From Lucinisca nassula (lineage: Eukaryota; Mollusca; Bivalvia; Lucinida; Lucinidae), in the NCBI GenBank assembly GCA_963580285.1, contig OY757026.1, positions 66,527,396-66,591,395 on the forward strand: DNA of 64,000 nt, read 5' to 3'. The notes below the pieces were generated by a model that did not search any database, was not told the DNA's origin, and saw nothing but the letters and a program-made list of their open reading frames with translations. Below are positions 42,835 through 52,718 of the stretch, in pieces (position 1 is the first letter of the stretch; the number at the start of each line of letters is the position of its first letter). The translations under genes and the position numbers were made by a program.

Positions 42835-43082
42835 TTAAACTTACAAAGGAAAGAATCGGCACCTCTGTATGATAAGGACCTTTTTCTTGTGCTACGACTG
42901 CATATAAATTTGTAATCATAGATCATAATAAGTACTTAGTAGTAAATCCAGTCATCACCCTGTGGCAATAGTCTTTCAATGATTGTAAGTAAGATTGTTA
43001 CTATCTGTCAAATCTGTCAGCTTGATGTCTATCAATCAAAGGCATCCAAAATATGTATCTGCTTGTCCCATAAATGACCGCA

Positions 43083-43475
43083 TACCAAAACCTCTTTATT
43101 ATAACACTATTAACGGGGTCCAAAGCAGATACTGTGTTAGTTAACCCTTATCTTGCTGAATATTCATTTAAGCCACGTACACCCATTTCTGTCTATGAAC
43201 CAATCAAATTACTTAATGTAATTTATTGCTACAAATTCATTAAATGAATGCCAAAAAGTGTAGATCCTGATCAGATGGCTTCTGCAGAAGCCATCTGATC
43301 TGGATCTACACTGTTTGTAAAGATATGGTTTGTCGTGAACAGCAAGATACGGGTTATAACAACTGTGTTATAACCAAACAAAAATGTATAGCCTATATAG
43401 AAAAATGACCAGTTATTTTTGGGATCCATCTTGAAACTGTGTTATAACAAACTGTGTTATAATGAGATTGTGATG
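43083..43475. mobile_element. M10 pogo-like MITE hosting an M1
   Basis: ACCAAAACCTCTTTATTATAAC at the left is mirrored by TTATAATGAGATTGTGATG at the right. Inside are GTGTTATAAC motifs and the TATATAGAAAAATGACC half of the M10 hairpin. An M1 occupies 43145-43353. Confidence 0.7.
43145..43353. mobile_element. M1 MITE, complete
   Basis: TTAA at 43141-43144, TTAT at 43354-43357. Start CCCTTATCTTGCTG, end CAGCAAGATACGGG, core loop GGCTTCTGCAGAAGCC. Confidence 0.85.
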
Positions 43476-43477
43476 TA

Positions 43478-43818
43478 TGTGTGTGTGAATTCGGGTTTAA
43501 TGTTGCTTTCAACAATTTTTCAGTCATATCACGACGGTGTCTGGTTGTAACAGGGAGCTCAATGCTCACTTTTATAGTGCTGCCTCACTGAAGTATCATG
43601 TCCCAGACACATTACATAATACCACACCCAGTCACATTATCCTGACACTCACTCACTCCTGGGTCGACCAGTCCTAGCTCTACCCTGTAAATCTGAGTGC
43701 CAAGAGAGGAGCAGCTAGTACCATTTTTAACGACTTTGGTATGTCGCAGCCCGGGATCGAGCCCGTGACCTCCTGATCCCCGGAGCGGACACTCTACCAA
43801 CTGAGCTATCGGGGCCGG
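43478..43818 (-). mobile_element. SINE-A with 15-bp TSD
   Basis: TGAGATTGTGATGTA (43463-43477) and TGAGATTGTGGTGTA (43819-43833) flank it. The target is the right end of M10. The head read on the minus strand has TAGCTCAGTTGGTAGAG; a short ACTCACTC expansion is present in the body. Confidence 0.9.
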
Positions 43819-43883
43819 TGAGATTGTGGTGTACATATAGCTCCAGAAAAGATTATTAGGCAATATTTTTTCTTGTTTCTATA

Positions 43884-43962
43884 TAACAACATATGCTGTG
43901 GGTACTTGTTAGAATTGCCTGACTGAGGTGCCTCAATGAGGGGATTCTAACAGGTACCCCAC
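43884..43962. repeat. Solo GTGGGTAC-type hairpin
   Basis: GTGGGTACTTGTTAGAATTGCC is mirrored by GGGGATTCTAACAGGTACCCC with a GAGGTGCCTC loop. Confidence 0.65.
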
Positions 43963-44054
43963 AACAAGTACTACCGATAATTCTGACAACAAACAAGGGA
44001 AGTTATCACTTAATTATCTTTGCTACGACTTTGTAAGGGGCTATGAATTTTGTT

Positions 44055-44465
44055 GTTTTTTTTGTTTGAATTGAGTTTGAAAGTCCCAAAGTTTTGTTTG
44101 ATTTGAGGTTTAATGGCAACACTGGTCATGTTAGAGCTTCCAATTTTGTGGGCGCTTTTACTCGAAACCGAGATGAAATGTCATCACAATCACTGCCGCC
44201 CAATGAAACCAGCAGAGTTTATATGCACTTGACGGTCCGACTCGCAGTTGGTTTCAGCTCGGCTTGGAAGTATCATGCAGCTCAATCTATTTCTTCAAGA
44301 TCCGATGGGCGGGGGCCTTGAAAGTTCCATCAACACTGTTCAAGTCATTTTGGAGATGCTGCTGCCAATTCTGTGTGACTTTTACATGACACTGATATGA
44401 AATGACATCTTAAGCCCTACCTTCCAATGAAACCAAAGGCCTCTTCTACCTTGTGCCCTGGCACA
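44055..44465 (-). mobile_element. SINE-B (outer), split by SINE-B
   Basis: TTGTTTGAATTGAG and then, after the inner copy, CATCAACACTGTTCAAGTC to CTGGCACAGGCTTATTTCC. Both copies are antisense. Confidence 0.72.
44088..44317 (-). mobile_element. SINE-B (inner) with TSD
   Basis: TTGAAAGTCCC (44077-44087) and TTGAAAGTTCC (44318-44328) flank it; several internal deletions. Confidence 0.78.
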
Positions 44466-44483
44466 GGCTTATTTCCAATTTAA

Positions 44484-44702
44484 CCCATTTTGTACTGGAA
44501 ACCCCAAAACAGGTACCCTGGCAAACAGTGCAGACCCAGATCAGACGCCGCAGAATGCGGTGTCTGATCAGGGCCTTCACATTTGCAAAAAGTCGAGCCA
44601 TTTTCCAAATAAATTTTGAAGAAAACACAACCCCACACCCCTAATTTTGAAATGGACTGTTGCTATATACAAGGAGGAAGATTCCATTTGGTACAAAAAG
44701 GG
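44484..44702. mobile_element. M2 MITE, complete
   Basis: TTAA at 44480-44483 and 44703-44706; core GACGCCGCAGAATGCGGTGTC. Confidence 0.85.
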
Positions 44703-44706
44703 TTAA

Positions 44707-44867
44707 GCTAGGTTTACTGTGTTTCATTTACGGTGAGTTTCACAAAAAAAATCTGAATGAAAATTGTGTACAGCTTGATCAGACACAGCACTACATAGTT
44801 GGTGATCTGGGTGTGTTCTATTTGTTATTGTCCCTTTTTCCAGGCATGCTATATAGACCCTAATGGG
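44707..44867. mobile_element. Short TTAA element with GATCAG core
   Basis: TTAA at both ends, weak core CAGCTTGATCAGACACAGC...GGTGATCTGGGTGTG, and right end CCCTAATGGG. It shares its left TTAA with the adjacent M2. Confidence 0.5.
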
Positions 44868-45402
44868 TTAATAGAGGACTTAATTGGGGGCAGTTGAGGT
44901 GAACCACTGATCTCATAAAATACATAGGCAAGTACTTCTACTCATTCAAATAAAAGTTTAAGTATTCTAAATTTGTATCAAGGTTTCACTTATACCAATG
45001 AACTGACTAGGCCTATTAACCCTTTTTGTACCAAATAGAATTTCCACCTTATATATTGCAGGAGTCCATTTCAAAATTTAGGGGTGTCAGGTTGGGTTTT
45101 CTTCAAAATTGATTAGGAAAATGGCCGAACTTTTTGCAAACAATGTAGGCCCTGATCAGATGCCGCATTCTGCGGCGTCTGATCTGGGCCTGCACTGTTT
45201 GCCAGGGTACCCGTTTTGGGGTTTCCATACCAAATGGGTTAAAGCGTTAATAGATGACTTAATTGGGGGCAGTTGAGGTGAATCACTGATCTCATAAAAT
45301 ACATTAGGCGTGCATGTACTTCTACTCATTCAAATAAAAGTTTAAGTATTCTCAATTTTTATCAAGGTTACACTTATACCAATGAACTGACTGGGCCTAT
45401 TT
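44868..45402. repeat. 150-bp direct repeat flanking an M2
   Basis: TTAATAGAGGACTTAATTGG to ACTGACTAGGCCTATT (44868-45015) recurs at 45247-45402 with few changes. M2 (45020-45238) lies between the two copies. Confidence 0.85.
45020..45238. mobile_element. M2 MITE, complete
   Basis: TTAA at 45016-45019 and 45239-45242; core GATGCCGCATTCTGCGGCGTC. Confidence 0.85.
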
Positions 45403-45755
45403 AAAATGAAAATTTATGTATAGAATAATAAATAATGTGCAGATCAAATTAGGCATTTTACAGATAGTAGTACATTGCATGCATTCATAATGAAGCATAC
45501 AGACTGTGAAACAACAGGTACGTATCACAGATACTTGGGGCCGGGACTCAGGAGAGTGATCATGGGCCCAACTGACCTCTTGAAAATTGTTTTCTGCATA
45601 TAACAAAGGCTGAGTAACTAGCACAACCTGTTCAAAAAGTTTAATCATGTCTAGAATTTTGCTAATAAATAAAACTACATGTAGTTGTGGGAGAAGATTT
45701 TGTTTGTTTGATTTGCCCAAGACTAAAATCAGGGTGCACATCTGCACGGTCTTAT
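45403..45755. other. No feature recognised
   Basis: AT-rich sequence; the long open frame on the minus strand has no recognisable domain or splice context. Confidence 0.4.
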
Positions 45756-45756
45756 C

Positions 45757-46094
45757 AGCATGATAGCTCTGGTTAGTGCACTTGCCTGAGCCCTCTGATA
45801 CTAGAGGGCTCAGCGGCAGCTCAATCCCTGGCGGCGGTGATTATTTTGGTGTCAGTTTAGCTTACCTATCCACACTTTTCCTGGGAAGGCTTATATGTAG
45901 GTGGTTAATCAGTACAGTGCAAATTCTTTTGCAAAAAACTGACAACTGCCCTTCCTGAATCAGCGCAATGGAGAGAATGACCATAGAAAAGATCAATCTC
46001 CAAAACGAATGTTGCTGACCCGGCAGGTATTGAACCCGCATTCTCCTTATCACCAGTCAGACGTGCATCCATCTGGGTTACCAAGGCCGGCAGT
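45757..46094 (-). mobile_element. SINE-F-like head joined to SINE-C
   Basis: A plus-strand tRNA-like start (GATAGCTCTGGTTAGTGCAC, box-B-like CAGCTCAATCCC) at 45760-45832 abuts an antisense SINE-C (TCCTGGGAAGGCTTATATG to TGGGTTACCAAGGCCGG). Confidence 0.65.
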
Positions 46095-46257
46095 TCCTGA
46101 TGATTCCTCTTTTAAATTTTTATCGGTTTGACACGCCCGTTTTTTTTACTGGTTAGGTAATCCTTTTGTCACCATTTTCAGGGATGAATGTCAAAAGGTG
46201 CACCGTCCATCAGATCTGAGCGCTAACTGAAGGCTCCCAGTATAGACCATGATAACA

Positions 46258-46630
46258 GTGTAGGCTGTCTTTGTTTGATTTGAGGTTTAACATCCCAGTC
46301 AACACTGTATAGGTCATTTTGGACACGTTGCTTCCAATTTTGTGGGACTTTTACCCGACATTGAGATGAAATGACATCTCCAGAGGTACCCTGCCGTCCA
46401 ATGAAACCAAGTGTTTATAAAATATGCATGGACGATCCGACACGCACCACTTTTCCTAAGCGGTTTTCCAGTACTCGATCAGTTTCAGCTCTGCATGGAA
46501 CTTGACAGATTTTTTAGGGTAACCGGATGCTAAAAGCACATAGCCTATGATAGGGGATACCCCCTCTGCAGTTTGCATGGAAGCATCAAGAAGTCCAATC
46601 TATTTCTTCAAGCCCCGATGCCGGGGGCCA
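46258..46630 (-). mobile_element. SINE-B copy with insertion
   Basis: Antisense from GTTTGATTTGAGGTTTAAC to CCCGATGCCGGGGGCC, with about 70 bp inserted after CAGCTCTGCATGGAA and that phrase partly repeated on resumption. Confidence 0.75.
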
Positions 46631-46631
46631 A

Positions 46632-46778
46632 ACTATGTGTAGTCTTTCATCCAGCAAACCTGGTGTGTACTATCTATCGATCTATCTATCTTCTGATACT
46701 GTGTCGGTCACATCTGACTATTACGGCAGGTGTATATGACATACACTCCAGGTTTTGCAGGATGAAAGCCTACACAGT
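46632..46778. repeat. Hairpin with LINE-like tail in the loop
   Basis: GTGTAGTCTTTCATCCAGC and GCAGGATGAAAGCCTACAC are inverse arms. The loop has CTATCTATCGATCTATC and CTGATACTGTGTCGGTCA, similar to the inverse 3' end of the LINE at 47258. Confidence 0.6.
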
Positions 46779-46784
46779 AATCAT

Positions 46785-46990
46785 GTAATTATGGTAGGGA
46801 TCTTTAACCTGCACAGGGGGCCTCCAGTTAACGTCTCGATCCGAAGGGCGGTGCACTTTATGACATCATCCCTGCAAATGATGCCAATGGAGCGTGTTCG
46901 GACAACGAAATTTTATCGCCGCTGCCGGGGATCAAACCCGGGACCTCTAGCATCAGAAGCAAGTGCACTAACCACTGAGCTATCACGCTA
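46785..46990 (-). mobile_element. SINE-F, tRNA-derived
   Basis: On the minus strand it opens TAGCTCAGTGGTTAGTGCAC (box A) with GGGTTTGATCCCCGG (box B), then a body with ATGATGTCATAAAGTGCACC. An isolated tRNA gene is unlikely because of the long body. Confidence 0.65.
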
Positions 46991-47257
46991 ATGTACACGG
47001 GTCTGCGAGTAATGGTTAAATGTGACCGATCGATCACAACAGATAATCTTGTATGCAGCCACTAAATAGAATAATCTAAAGTCAAAAGACGTGGTATGCA
47101 AGGTGAAGGTCACAACTGGTCCATGAAATTGTTTACCTGGAAAAGTCAGCATTTCGGGTCTGAATGTTTTGTTTGACTGACATATTTTGAGGCGCATTAT
47201 GTAGCCAAAGGAGAATCTTATTGCGTTATCAAGCCTCAGATATGCACATTTTGTTAC

Positions 47258-49525
47258 ATGATATTAGTCGGCTCCCCAGTAAGCCGAGTTAAGGGGATGC
47301 CCCCGATTGGCAAAGCTGATCATGACATAGTCCTTGTTGAGTATGACATAAAAGCTAAACGAATCAGACAAGTCCCGCGTAAAGTTTTTCTCTACAAACG
47401 TGCGGATATGGATGGTCTGCGAGACCATATGGCGCGATTTAAGGATTCGTTCCTTTCCTCTGACCTCTCACACATGTCAGTTAATGACCTGTGGGTCAGT
47501 TTTAAGTCCGAATTAACCACGGCAATGGAAAGGTTTATACCAACTAAAATGACCAAAACAAAATATAGGGCACCATGGATCGATAACACGATCAAGCATC
47601 TCATCAGAAGACGGAATAGAATGTATTTTCGTGCTCGCAAGTCTAGCAGCCCTGACGTTAAGAACCATTACAAACGGTTCAGAGCACATGTGCAAAAGGT
47701 TATAAGAGATGCATATTGGAAGCATGTTTCCAGCATCTTTACCTTTGAAGATGACAATATAGATCCCGATAGTCCCCAAAAGAATGGTAAAGTTAAAAAG
47801 TTTTGGTCATTCGTAAAGTCCCTGAAAAAGGATGCGTTTGGGATCACTTCGCTAAGGGAAAATGGAATTCTAAAAACAGATGCGCGCGATAAGGCTAATA
47901 TTTGCAATAAACAGTTTCAATCAGCATTTACGCGTGAAACTGATGGTGAGCTACCATCTAAAGGTGCAAGTTCGTTCCCCTCTATGGGGGACATAACAGT
48001 TGACCCCAATGGGGTCGCTAAACTGTTAGGTAAGCTCAAGATACATAAGGCATCTGGGCCCGATGACCTGAATGCCAGGGTACTTAAGGAATGTAGTGCT
48101 GAAATATCTCCTGTGTTGGCCTTTATCTTCAATCAATCACTTGCCCAGGGCACTGTACCAGATGACTGGCGACAAGCAAATGTAACCCCGGTCTATAAAA
48201 AGGGGGAAAAATATGATGCAGCAAATTATAGACCAGTGTCGCTAACATGCATCTGTTGCAAAACCTTGGAGCATATATTAGTAAGCAACATCAACAAGCA
48301 CTTAGCCTTTGAAAGCATTCTTGCTGACTGTCAACATGGTTTCCGGAGTCAAAGGTCTTGCGAAACGCAGCTTGTTCAATTTTACCATGACATTGTGAGC
48401 AATCTGGATGGGGCCATAAATCGTGGCCACAAACAGACTGACTTGATCATCATGGACTTTGCTAAGGCCTTTGACAAGGTACCTCACAGAAGGCTATTAC
48501 ATAAACTGGAGTACTATGGGATAAGAGGATCCACGCATAGGTGGATTAGCTCATGGCTCTCTGGGCGCTCACAACAAGTTGTACTTGATGGCCAAGCGTC
48601 TGATCCAGTCCCTGTTTTATCTGGAGTCCCCCAAGGTTCGGTCCTTGGACCGGTCCTTTTCTTGGTTTTCATTAATGATCTCCCCGACAATATCAGGTCA
48701 TCGGTCCGTTTGTTTGCTGATGATTGTGTCCTGTATAGGAACATATATTCTCCTTCTGACTGTCTTATTTTACAAGATGACCTGGATCAACTTGCACAGT
48801 GGGAGGCCGATTGGCAAATGAAGTTCAATGTGGCCAAATGTCACTCAATGAGAGTGTCACGACACCCTCCGGACAAGCAAATTAAGTTTGACTATACTCT
48901 TCACCAGCAAGTTTTGGAGCATGTTCAATCCGCCAAATATCTTGGTATCACCATCACTGACGATCTTGATTGGGGTCAACATATCTCAGAGATTACATCT
49001 AAAGCAACTAGGACTTTGGGATTCCTTAGACGGAACTTGGCTTTTGCACCTAGGCAGACAAAGGATGTTGCATATAAAACATTGGTTCGCCCTCAACTCG
49101 AATATGCATCACCCATTTGGCACCCCTATGTTAAAACTCAGACTCAGCAGGTGGAGAAGGTGCAGAGGACAGCTGCTCGATGGACCTGTAGGCGATGGCG
49201 AAATAGAAGTAGCGTCGGTGACATGCTTAATGAGCTAGAGTGGCCGTCCCTGGAGGCCCGTCGTGAGCAGTCCTCTTTAACCTTCTTCTACAAGATACAC
49301 TCTGATTCAGTGTCTATTGATAAAGATAGGTACTTGACCCCTGTAACACTGTCGACCCAAACAAGGGCATCAAAATTAAACGACTCACAATATCATAGAT
49401 ACCAGTCCTATAGTGATGCCCTGAAGAACTCGTTTTTTCCTAGAACTATTCCCCAATGGAATAGTCTTCCCTCCTCTGCGGTGAATGCCAAGTCCGCAGA
49501 AGAGTTCAAAGCCCGCACAGTGTAA
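47258..49525 (+). CDS. LINE reverse transcriptase, 5'-truncated
   Basis: This is a continuous 755-residue frame. The first residues carry PPIGKADHD (residues 15-23), the C-terminal tip of an APE-type endonuclease whose usual SDH motif is here ADH, so the endonuclease is missing. The reverse transcriptase follows: YRP at 324-326, DFAKAFD at 400-406, SGVPQGS at 455-461 and the catalytic FADD at 486-489. A thumb/connection region (YLGITI, RPQLEYASPIW) and a C-terminal EWPSLEARR segment complete it. It is a CR1/jockey-like non-LTR element by motif; the exact clade needs a phylogeny. The polymerase core is intact, but without endonuclease and 5' UTR it is not expected to be autonomous. Confidence 0.93.
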   Translation: MILVGSPVSRVKGMPPIGKADHDIVLVEYDIKAKRIRQVPRKVFLYKRADMDGLRDHMARFKDSFLSSDLSHMSVNDLWVSFKSELTTAMERFIPTKMTKTKYRAPWIDNTIKHLIRRRNRMYFRARKSSSPDVKNHYKRFRAHVQKVIRDAYWKHVSSIFTFEDDNIDPDSPQKNGKVKKFWSFVKSLKKDAFGITSLRENGILKTDARDKANICNKQFQSAFTRETDGELPSKGASSFPSMGDITVDPNGVAKLLGKLKIHKASGPDDLNARVLKECSAEISPVLAFIFNQSLAQGTVPDDWRQANVTPVYKKGEKYDAANYRPVSLTCICCKTLEHILVSNINKHLAFESILADCQHGFRSQRSCETQLVQFYHDIVSNLDGAINRGHKQTDLIIMDFAKAFDKVPHRRLLHKLEYYGIRGSTHRWISSWLSGRSQQVVLDGQASDPVPVLSGVPQGSVLGPVLFLVFINDLPDNIRSSVRLFADDCVLYRNIYSPSDCLILQDDLDQLAQWEADWQMKFNVAKCHSMRVSRHPPDKQIKFDYTLHQQVLEHVQSAKYLGITITDDLDWGQHISEITSKATRTLGFLRRNLAFAPRQTKDVAYKTLVRPQLEYASPIWHPYVKTQTQQVEKVQRTAARWTCRRWRNRSSVGDMLNELEWPSLEARREQSSLTFFYKIHSDSVSIDKDRYLTPVTLSTQTRASKLNDSQYHRYQSYSDALKNSFFPRTIPQWNSLPSSAVNAKSAEEFKARTV

Positions 49526-49722
49526 GATTGGGTCTCAGAGGTATGCGTTTTAGGATACCTCTGTTATGCAGATTGTAAATAGTTTTAAGGACGCATCCAG
49601 TGCCTCTCTTTTTTTTTTTTTTTTTTCAGCTAAATTCTAAATTTAGCCACCCAATCAACTGAGGTAATGGCCAGATATGACCGACTCAGTATAAGAAGAT
49701 AGATAGATAGATAAATTACAAA
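49526..49722 (+). mobile_element. LINE 3' UTR and tail
   Basis: After the stop codon are a poly-T tract, the inverted pair CTAAATTC/GAATTTAG-like CTAAATTCTAAATTTAG, GAGGTAATGGCCAGATATG, and a GATA-repeat tail (AGATAGATAGATAGATAA). Short tandem tails are typical of CR1-like LINEs. Confidence 0.8.
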
Positions 49723-50214
49723 TGACCGTCATTACCAGTTTTTCGTCACTTTCATTTTTATGACTCAAAATCTTGTAAGTCAATCTGAAAATTCAATAAA
49801 ACTACATCTAGAATAAAATAAATTTACATGTCTGCTTTATCAAATCTGCAAAAGCAAATTTACAGTTTTTTCCTCAAATTTCTTACCTGTCTACAAATTA
49901 TCACAAAATGACCAATTACCGAACCTGTCACTCCGAACTGCGGCTAATTTTAGAACTAACCACGCCTAGCATTTATCCTTCCGCACAGGTAAGAAATAGT
50001 ACTAAATGTAGACAAATATTGGGGGAGTTTTAGAAAAGCAAAAATAAGAATAAGTTGTAACGATAAGTTATAAAACCATAATATATTCTAACTGGCTCTA
50101 AAACGATAACTGACACTCAGAACAGTTAACAAAGTTGAAAATACCTGTTTTGAGATTTCAAGGGAGGTAATTTGGAAGTGGCCAAGAACAGATTTCATGC
50201 CAAGAACAGATCCT
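49723..50214. other. No feature recognised
   Basis: AT-rich sequence between the LINE tail and its inverted fragment. Confidence 0.4.
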
Positions 50215-50311
50215 GTCGCGAACCTATCTATCTATCTTCATATACTGAATCGGTCATACTTGGCCATTACCTCAGTTGGGTGGTGCGCTAAATTTAGAAT
50301 TTAGCCAAAAA
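50215..50311 (-). mobile_element. Inverted LINE 3'-end fragment
   Basis: CTATCTATCTTCATATACTG, GGCCATTACCTCAGTTGGG and GCTAAATTTAGAATTTAGCC are the inverse of the LINE 3' end at 49630-49715. It is a severely 5'-truncated copy in opposite orientation. Confidence 0.82.
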
Positions 50312-50318
50312 AAAAAAG

Positions 50319-50438
50319 CTAGGGCAACGTCAAATCAACGTCACGACGTTGCACCGACGTAGATGTGACGTTGCATAAACGCCATGACGTCGCACCGACG
50401 TTGATTTGAGGTCACAATTACGTCATGTGCCTGCTGGG
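50319..50438. mobile_element. M9 MITE, left end incomplete
   Basis: GGGCAACGTCAAATCAACGTC, ACGTTGCACCGACG and the right end TGTGCCTGCTGGG match the M9 at 56801. Confidence 0.7.
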
Positions 50439-50454
50439 AAGGAAAGTTAGTGAA

Positions 50455-50604
50455 ATGAATTTGTTTGAAAAGACATCTCAAGCCTGTCGCCCAATGAAAC
50501 CAATAGGGTTTATAAGCATGGGCGGTTCGACTCGCACCGCTTTGCCTGGGCAGGCTTAGATCCTCTAAGCGGTTTACCACTTACTCTTGTGCGTCGGTGG
50601 TAAG
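50455..50604 (-). mobile_element. SINE-B, 3'-truncated
   Basis: Antisense GACATCTCAAGCCTGTCGCC to AAGCGGTTTACCACTTAC. Confidence 0.7.
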
Positions 50605-50925
50605 AGTTTACGATAAAAACAAGGATTGTTTTTTCAAGGAGAAGCGTGAAAACCAGGTTAACAGCACTGCTAAACTGCGCAAGAGTGGGATATAGGCAGG
50701 TCACAGTAAGGATCTGGGTCTAGCTTTGTTTGTGGTAGATCTCACCCTCATAAACTGAAGCTACAAATTTTATAGGAATTGAGGTTGCCTACTATGGCCA
50801 TACATGTGTGTAGTTACAGTTTTATTAAGTATTCGACATTTTAAAAACTTCCTGCCTATGCCTACTAAAGAAAGGGAAATGCATTCGACTACACAAAGAC
50901 AACAAAGTTGCCACATCGACCCAGC

Positions 50926-51150
50926 CCATCGGCTGCATGACGCTTCCACGCAGAGCTGAAACCGGCTGTACACGAGTACTGGTAAACCGCTTAGAGGATC
51001 TACGCCTGTCCAGGAAAAGCATGCTTATAAACCCTATTGGTTTCATTGGGCATCAGGCTTTGAGATGTCATTTCACGTCAATGTCCCAAAAAATTGGAAG
51101 GAACGTCTCCAAAATGACCTATACGGTGTCAAATCAAACAAAACAAAACA
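50926..51150 (+). mobile_element. SINE-B copy, sense
   Basis: CCCATCGGCTGCATGACGC to CGGTGTCAAATCAAAC; missing the extreme 5' end and a piece around CGTCCATGC. Confidence 0.75.
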
Positions 51151-51332
51151 AAAAATACGTTGCCACGTATACGTCGTATCGCTGTCGGCTCGACGTTGGC
51201 CCGGCATTCAACATGTGATTGTTGGCACCTGAGTGAAAAATATAGCCTCATGTTCCCGGTGTTCCACTCCATATTGAGTAATCTGTCGGTTTGTCCCCCG
51301 CCGTTCTGAGTTCGGAGAAATAGACTGCATGA

Positions 51333-51670
51333 ACGGCCCCGATAGCTCAGTTGGTAGAGTGTCCGCTCCGGGTAACGGGAGGACACGGGTTCGATCCCGG
51401 GCCGCGACATACCAAAGTCGTTAATAATGGTACTAGCTGCTCCTCGCTTGGCACTCAGATTTACGGGGTAGAGCTAGGACTGGTCGACCCAGTGTCAGGA
51501 TAATGTGACTGGGTGTGGTATCATGTAATGTGTCTGGGACATGATACTTCAGTGGGGCAGCACTATAAAAGTGAGCATTGAGCTCCCTGTCGCAACCAGA
51601 CACCGTCGTGATATGACTTAAAAATTGTTGAAAGCGACGTTAAACCCCCCCCACACACACACACACACAC
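51333..51670 (+). mobile_element. SINE-A, full length
   Basis: Head with TAGCTCAGTTGGTAGAG and GGGTTCGATCCCGGG; body through GTTGAAAGCGACGTTAAACC and an AC tail. It abuts a SINE-B fragment on the right. Confidence 0.85.
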
Positions 51671-52050
51671 GATGCTTCCACGCAGAGCAAAAACCGACCA
51701 CAAATGAGTACTGACCGGCCCCGCCCATCGGGGCTGGAAGAAATATATGGGCTGCATGATGCTTCCACACAGAGCTGAAACCGACCCGCACACGAGTACT
51801 GGTAAACCGCTTGGAGGATCTAAGCCTGCCCAGGAAAGCGGTGCCCGAGTCGGACCGTCCATGCTTATAAACCCTATTGGTTTTATTGGGCGACAAGACT
51901 GGAGAAGTCATTTCATCCCAATGCCGGGTAAAAGTCCCACAAAATTGGAAGCAACGTCTCCAAAATGACCTTTACAGTGTTGACGGGGACGTTAAACCTC
52001 AAATCAAAGAAACAAACAAAAATGAGTACTGGTAAACTGCTTAGGTCTAA
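51671..52050 (+). mobile_element. SINE-B (outer), split by SINE-B
   Basis: GATGCTTCCACGCAGAGC to AAATGAGTACTG, then resuming after the inner copy at AAATGAGTACTGGTAAACTG, ending near TTAGGTCTAA. Confidence 0.72.
51714..52019 (+). mobile_element. SINE-B (inner) with 12-bp TSD
   Basis: AAATGAGTACTG flanks it (51702-51713, 52020-52031). Near-consensus, full length, with the GGCCCCGCCCATCGGGGC 5' end. Confidence 0.9.
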
Positions 52051-52197
52051 CAGAAGTGAAGGCAATGATCAGGAATTGATACAATTATCCCAGACCTCCC
52101 ATCAGAGACACCACCAAAGGGAAAGAAAAGCCAAAATGACAGTTACTGTCCCACAAAATGACCAATTGGCTATCCAAAACGAAAATATATAAGTGCA

Positions 52198-52436
52198 GGC
52201 ACATTCAAAGACGAACTACCGCGTCAGAGGAACCGCCCTAGAACGGGGAACTGTCAGTGAAAAGTATTTCATCACTGGGACGGGGGCTTAAATCGACTTT
52301 ACGCGGCCGCAATACTCGCCCTTCTGTTCAGCCCGCATGAAGGCTTCTTAACTCATTATTGACGGGGCAGAGGATGGTGGAGCTAAGTTTACCTCTTTGG
52401 TGATTTCCAAGGACACAGGTCCTTGTGAATGAATGT
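52198..52436 (-). mobile_element. Retroelement-like fragment
   Basis: CACATTCAAAGACGAACTA and GGAACCGCC here recur at the right edge of the window (63950-64000), where the minus strand ends CTCAATAAAAAAAAAA. Both look like pieces of one dispersed element; its class is not recognised. Confidence 0.4.
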
Positions 52437-52718
52437 CCATTACGCAAACACGCCTATACAAATACATCGCCACCTTTATCGCCGAAAAAATGAAAAATTT
52501 ATGATGAAAAATTGTGATATTTTTCTTAGTTCTGCTCAAAATATATATTGTGGGCACCCGTTAGAACCGCCTCATCGAGGCGGTTCTAACGAGTACCCAC
52601 AATCTATATTTTAGAGCAGAAGTAAGAAAAATAAGGTGTATCCTCGGAAACCCCAGTTTTACTATATAAAGTGGGGTTCAAGGGGGTCAAAATTATATAG
52701 GTGTGTTTTCGTGATGAT
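52437..52718. mobile_element. M5 MITE, opposite orientation
   Basis: CAAACACGCCTATACAAATA at the left, TATATAGGTGTGTTTTCG at the right; core hairpin at 52546-52608 with GAACCGCCTCATCGAGGCGGTTC. Confidence 0.78.

Noticed and set aside
46905..46990. Functional tRNA gene on the minus strand
   Set aside because: Boxes A and B are good, but the downstream sequence continues as a SINE-like body and the acceptor stem does not pair convincingly.
47000..47257. Upstream endonuclease domain of the LINE
   Set aside because: No frame continuing the endonuclease is visible before 47258, so the element is 5'-truncated.
51965..52192. Protein-like frame ending near 52192
   Set aside because: The first half is SINE-B tail. 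The remainder looks plausible but has no donor, no recognisable domain and adjoins a dispersed retroelement fragment, so it was not called.
52348..52440. Possible minus-strand exon with GTAAAC donor
   Set aside because: There is no convincing acceptor, and the region belongs to a dispersed fragment shared with the window edge.
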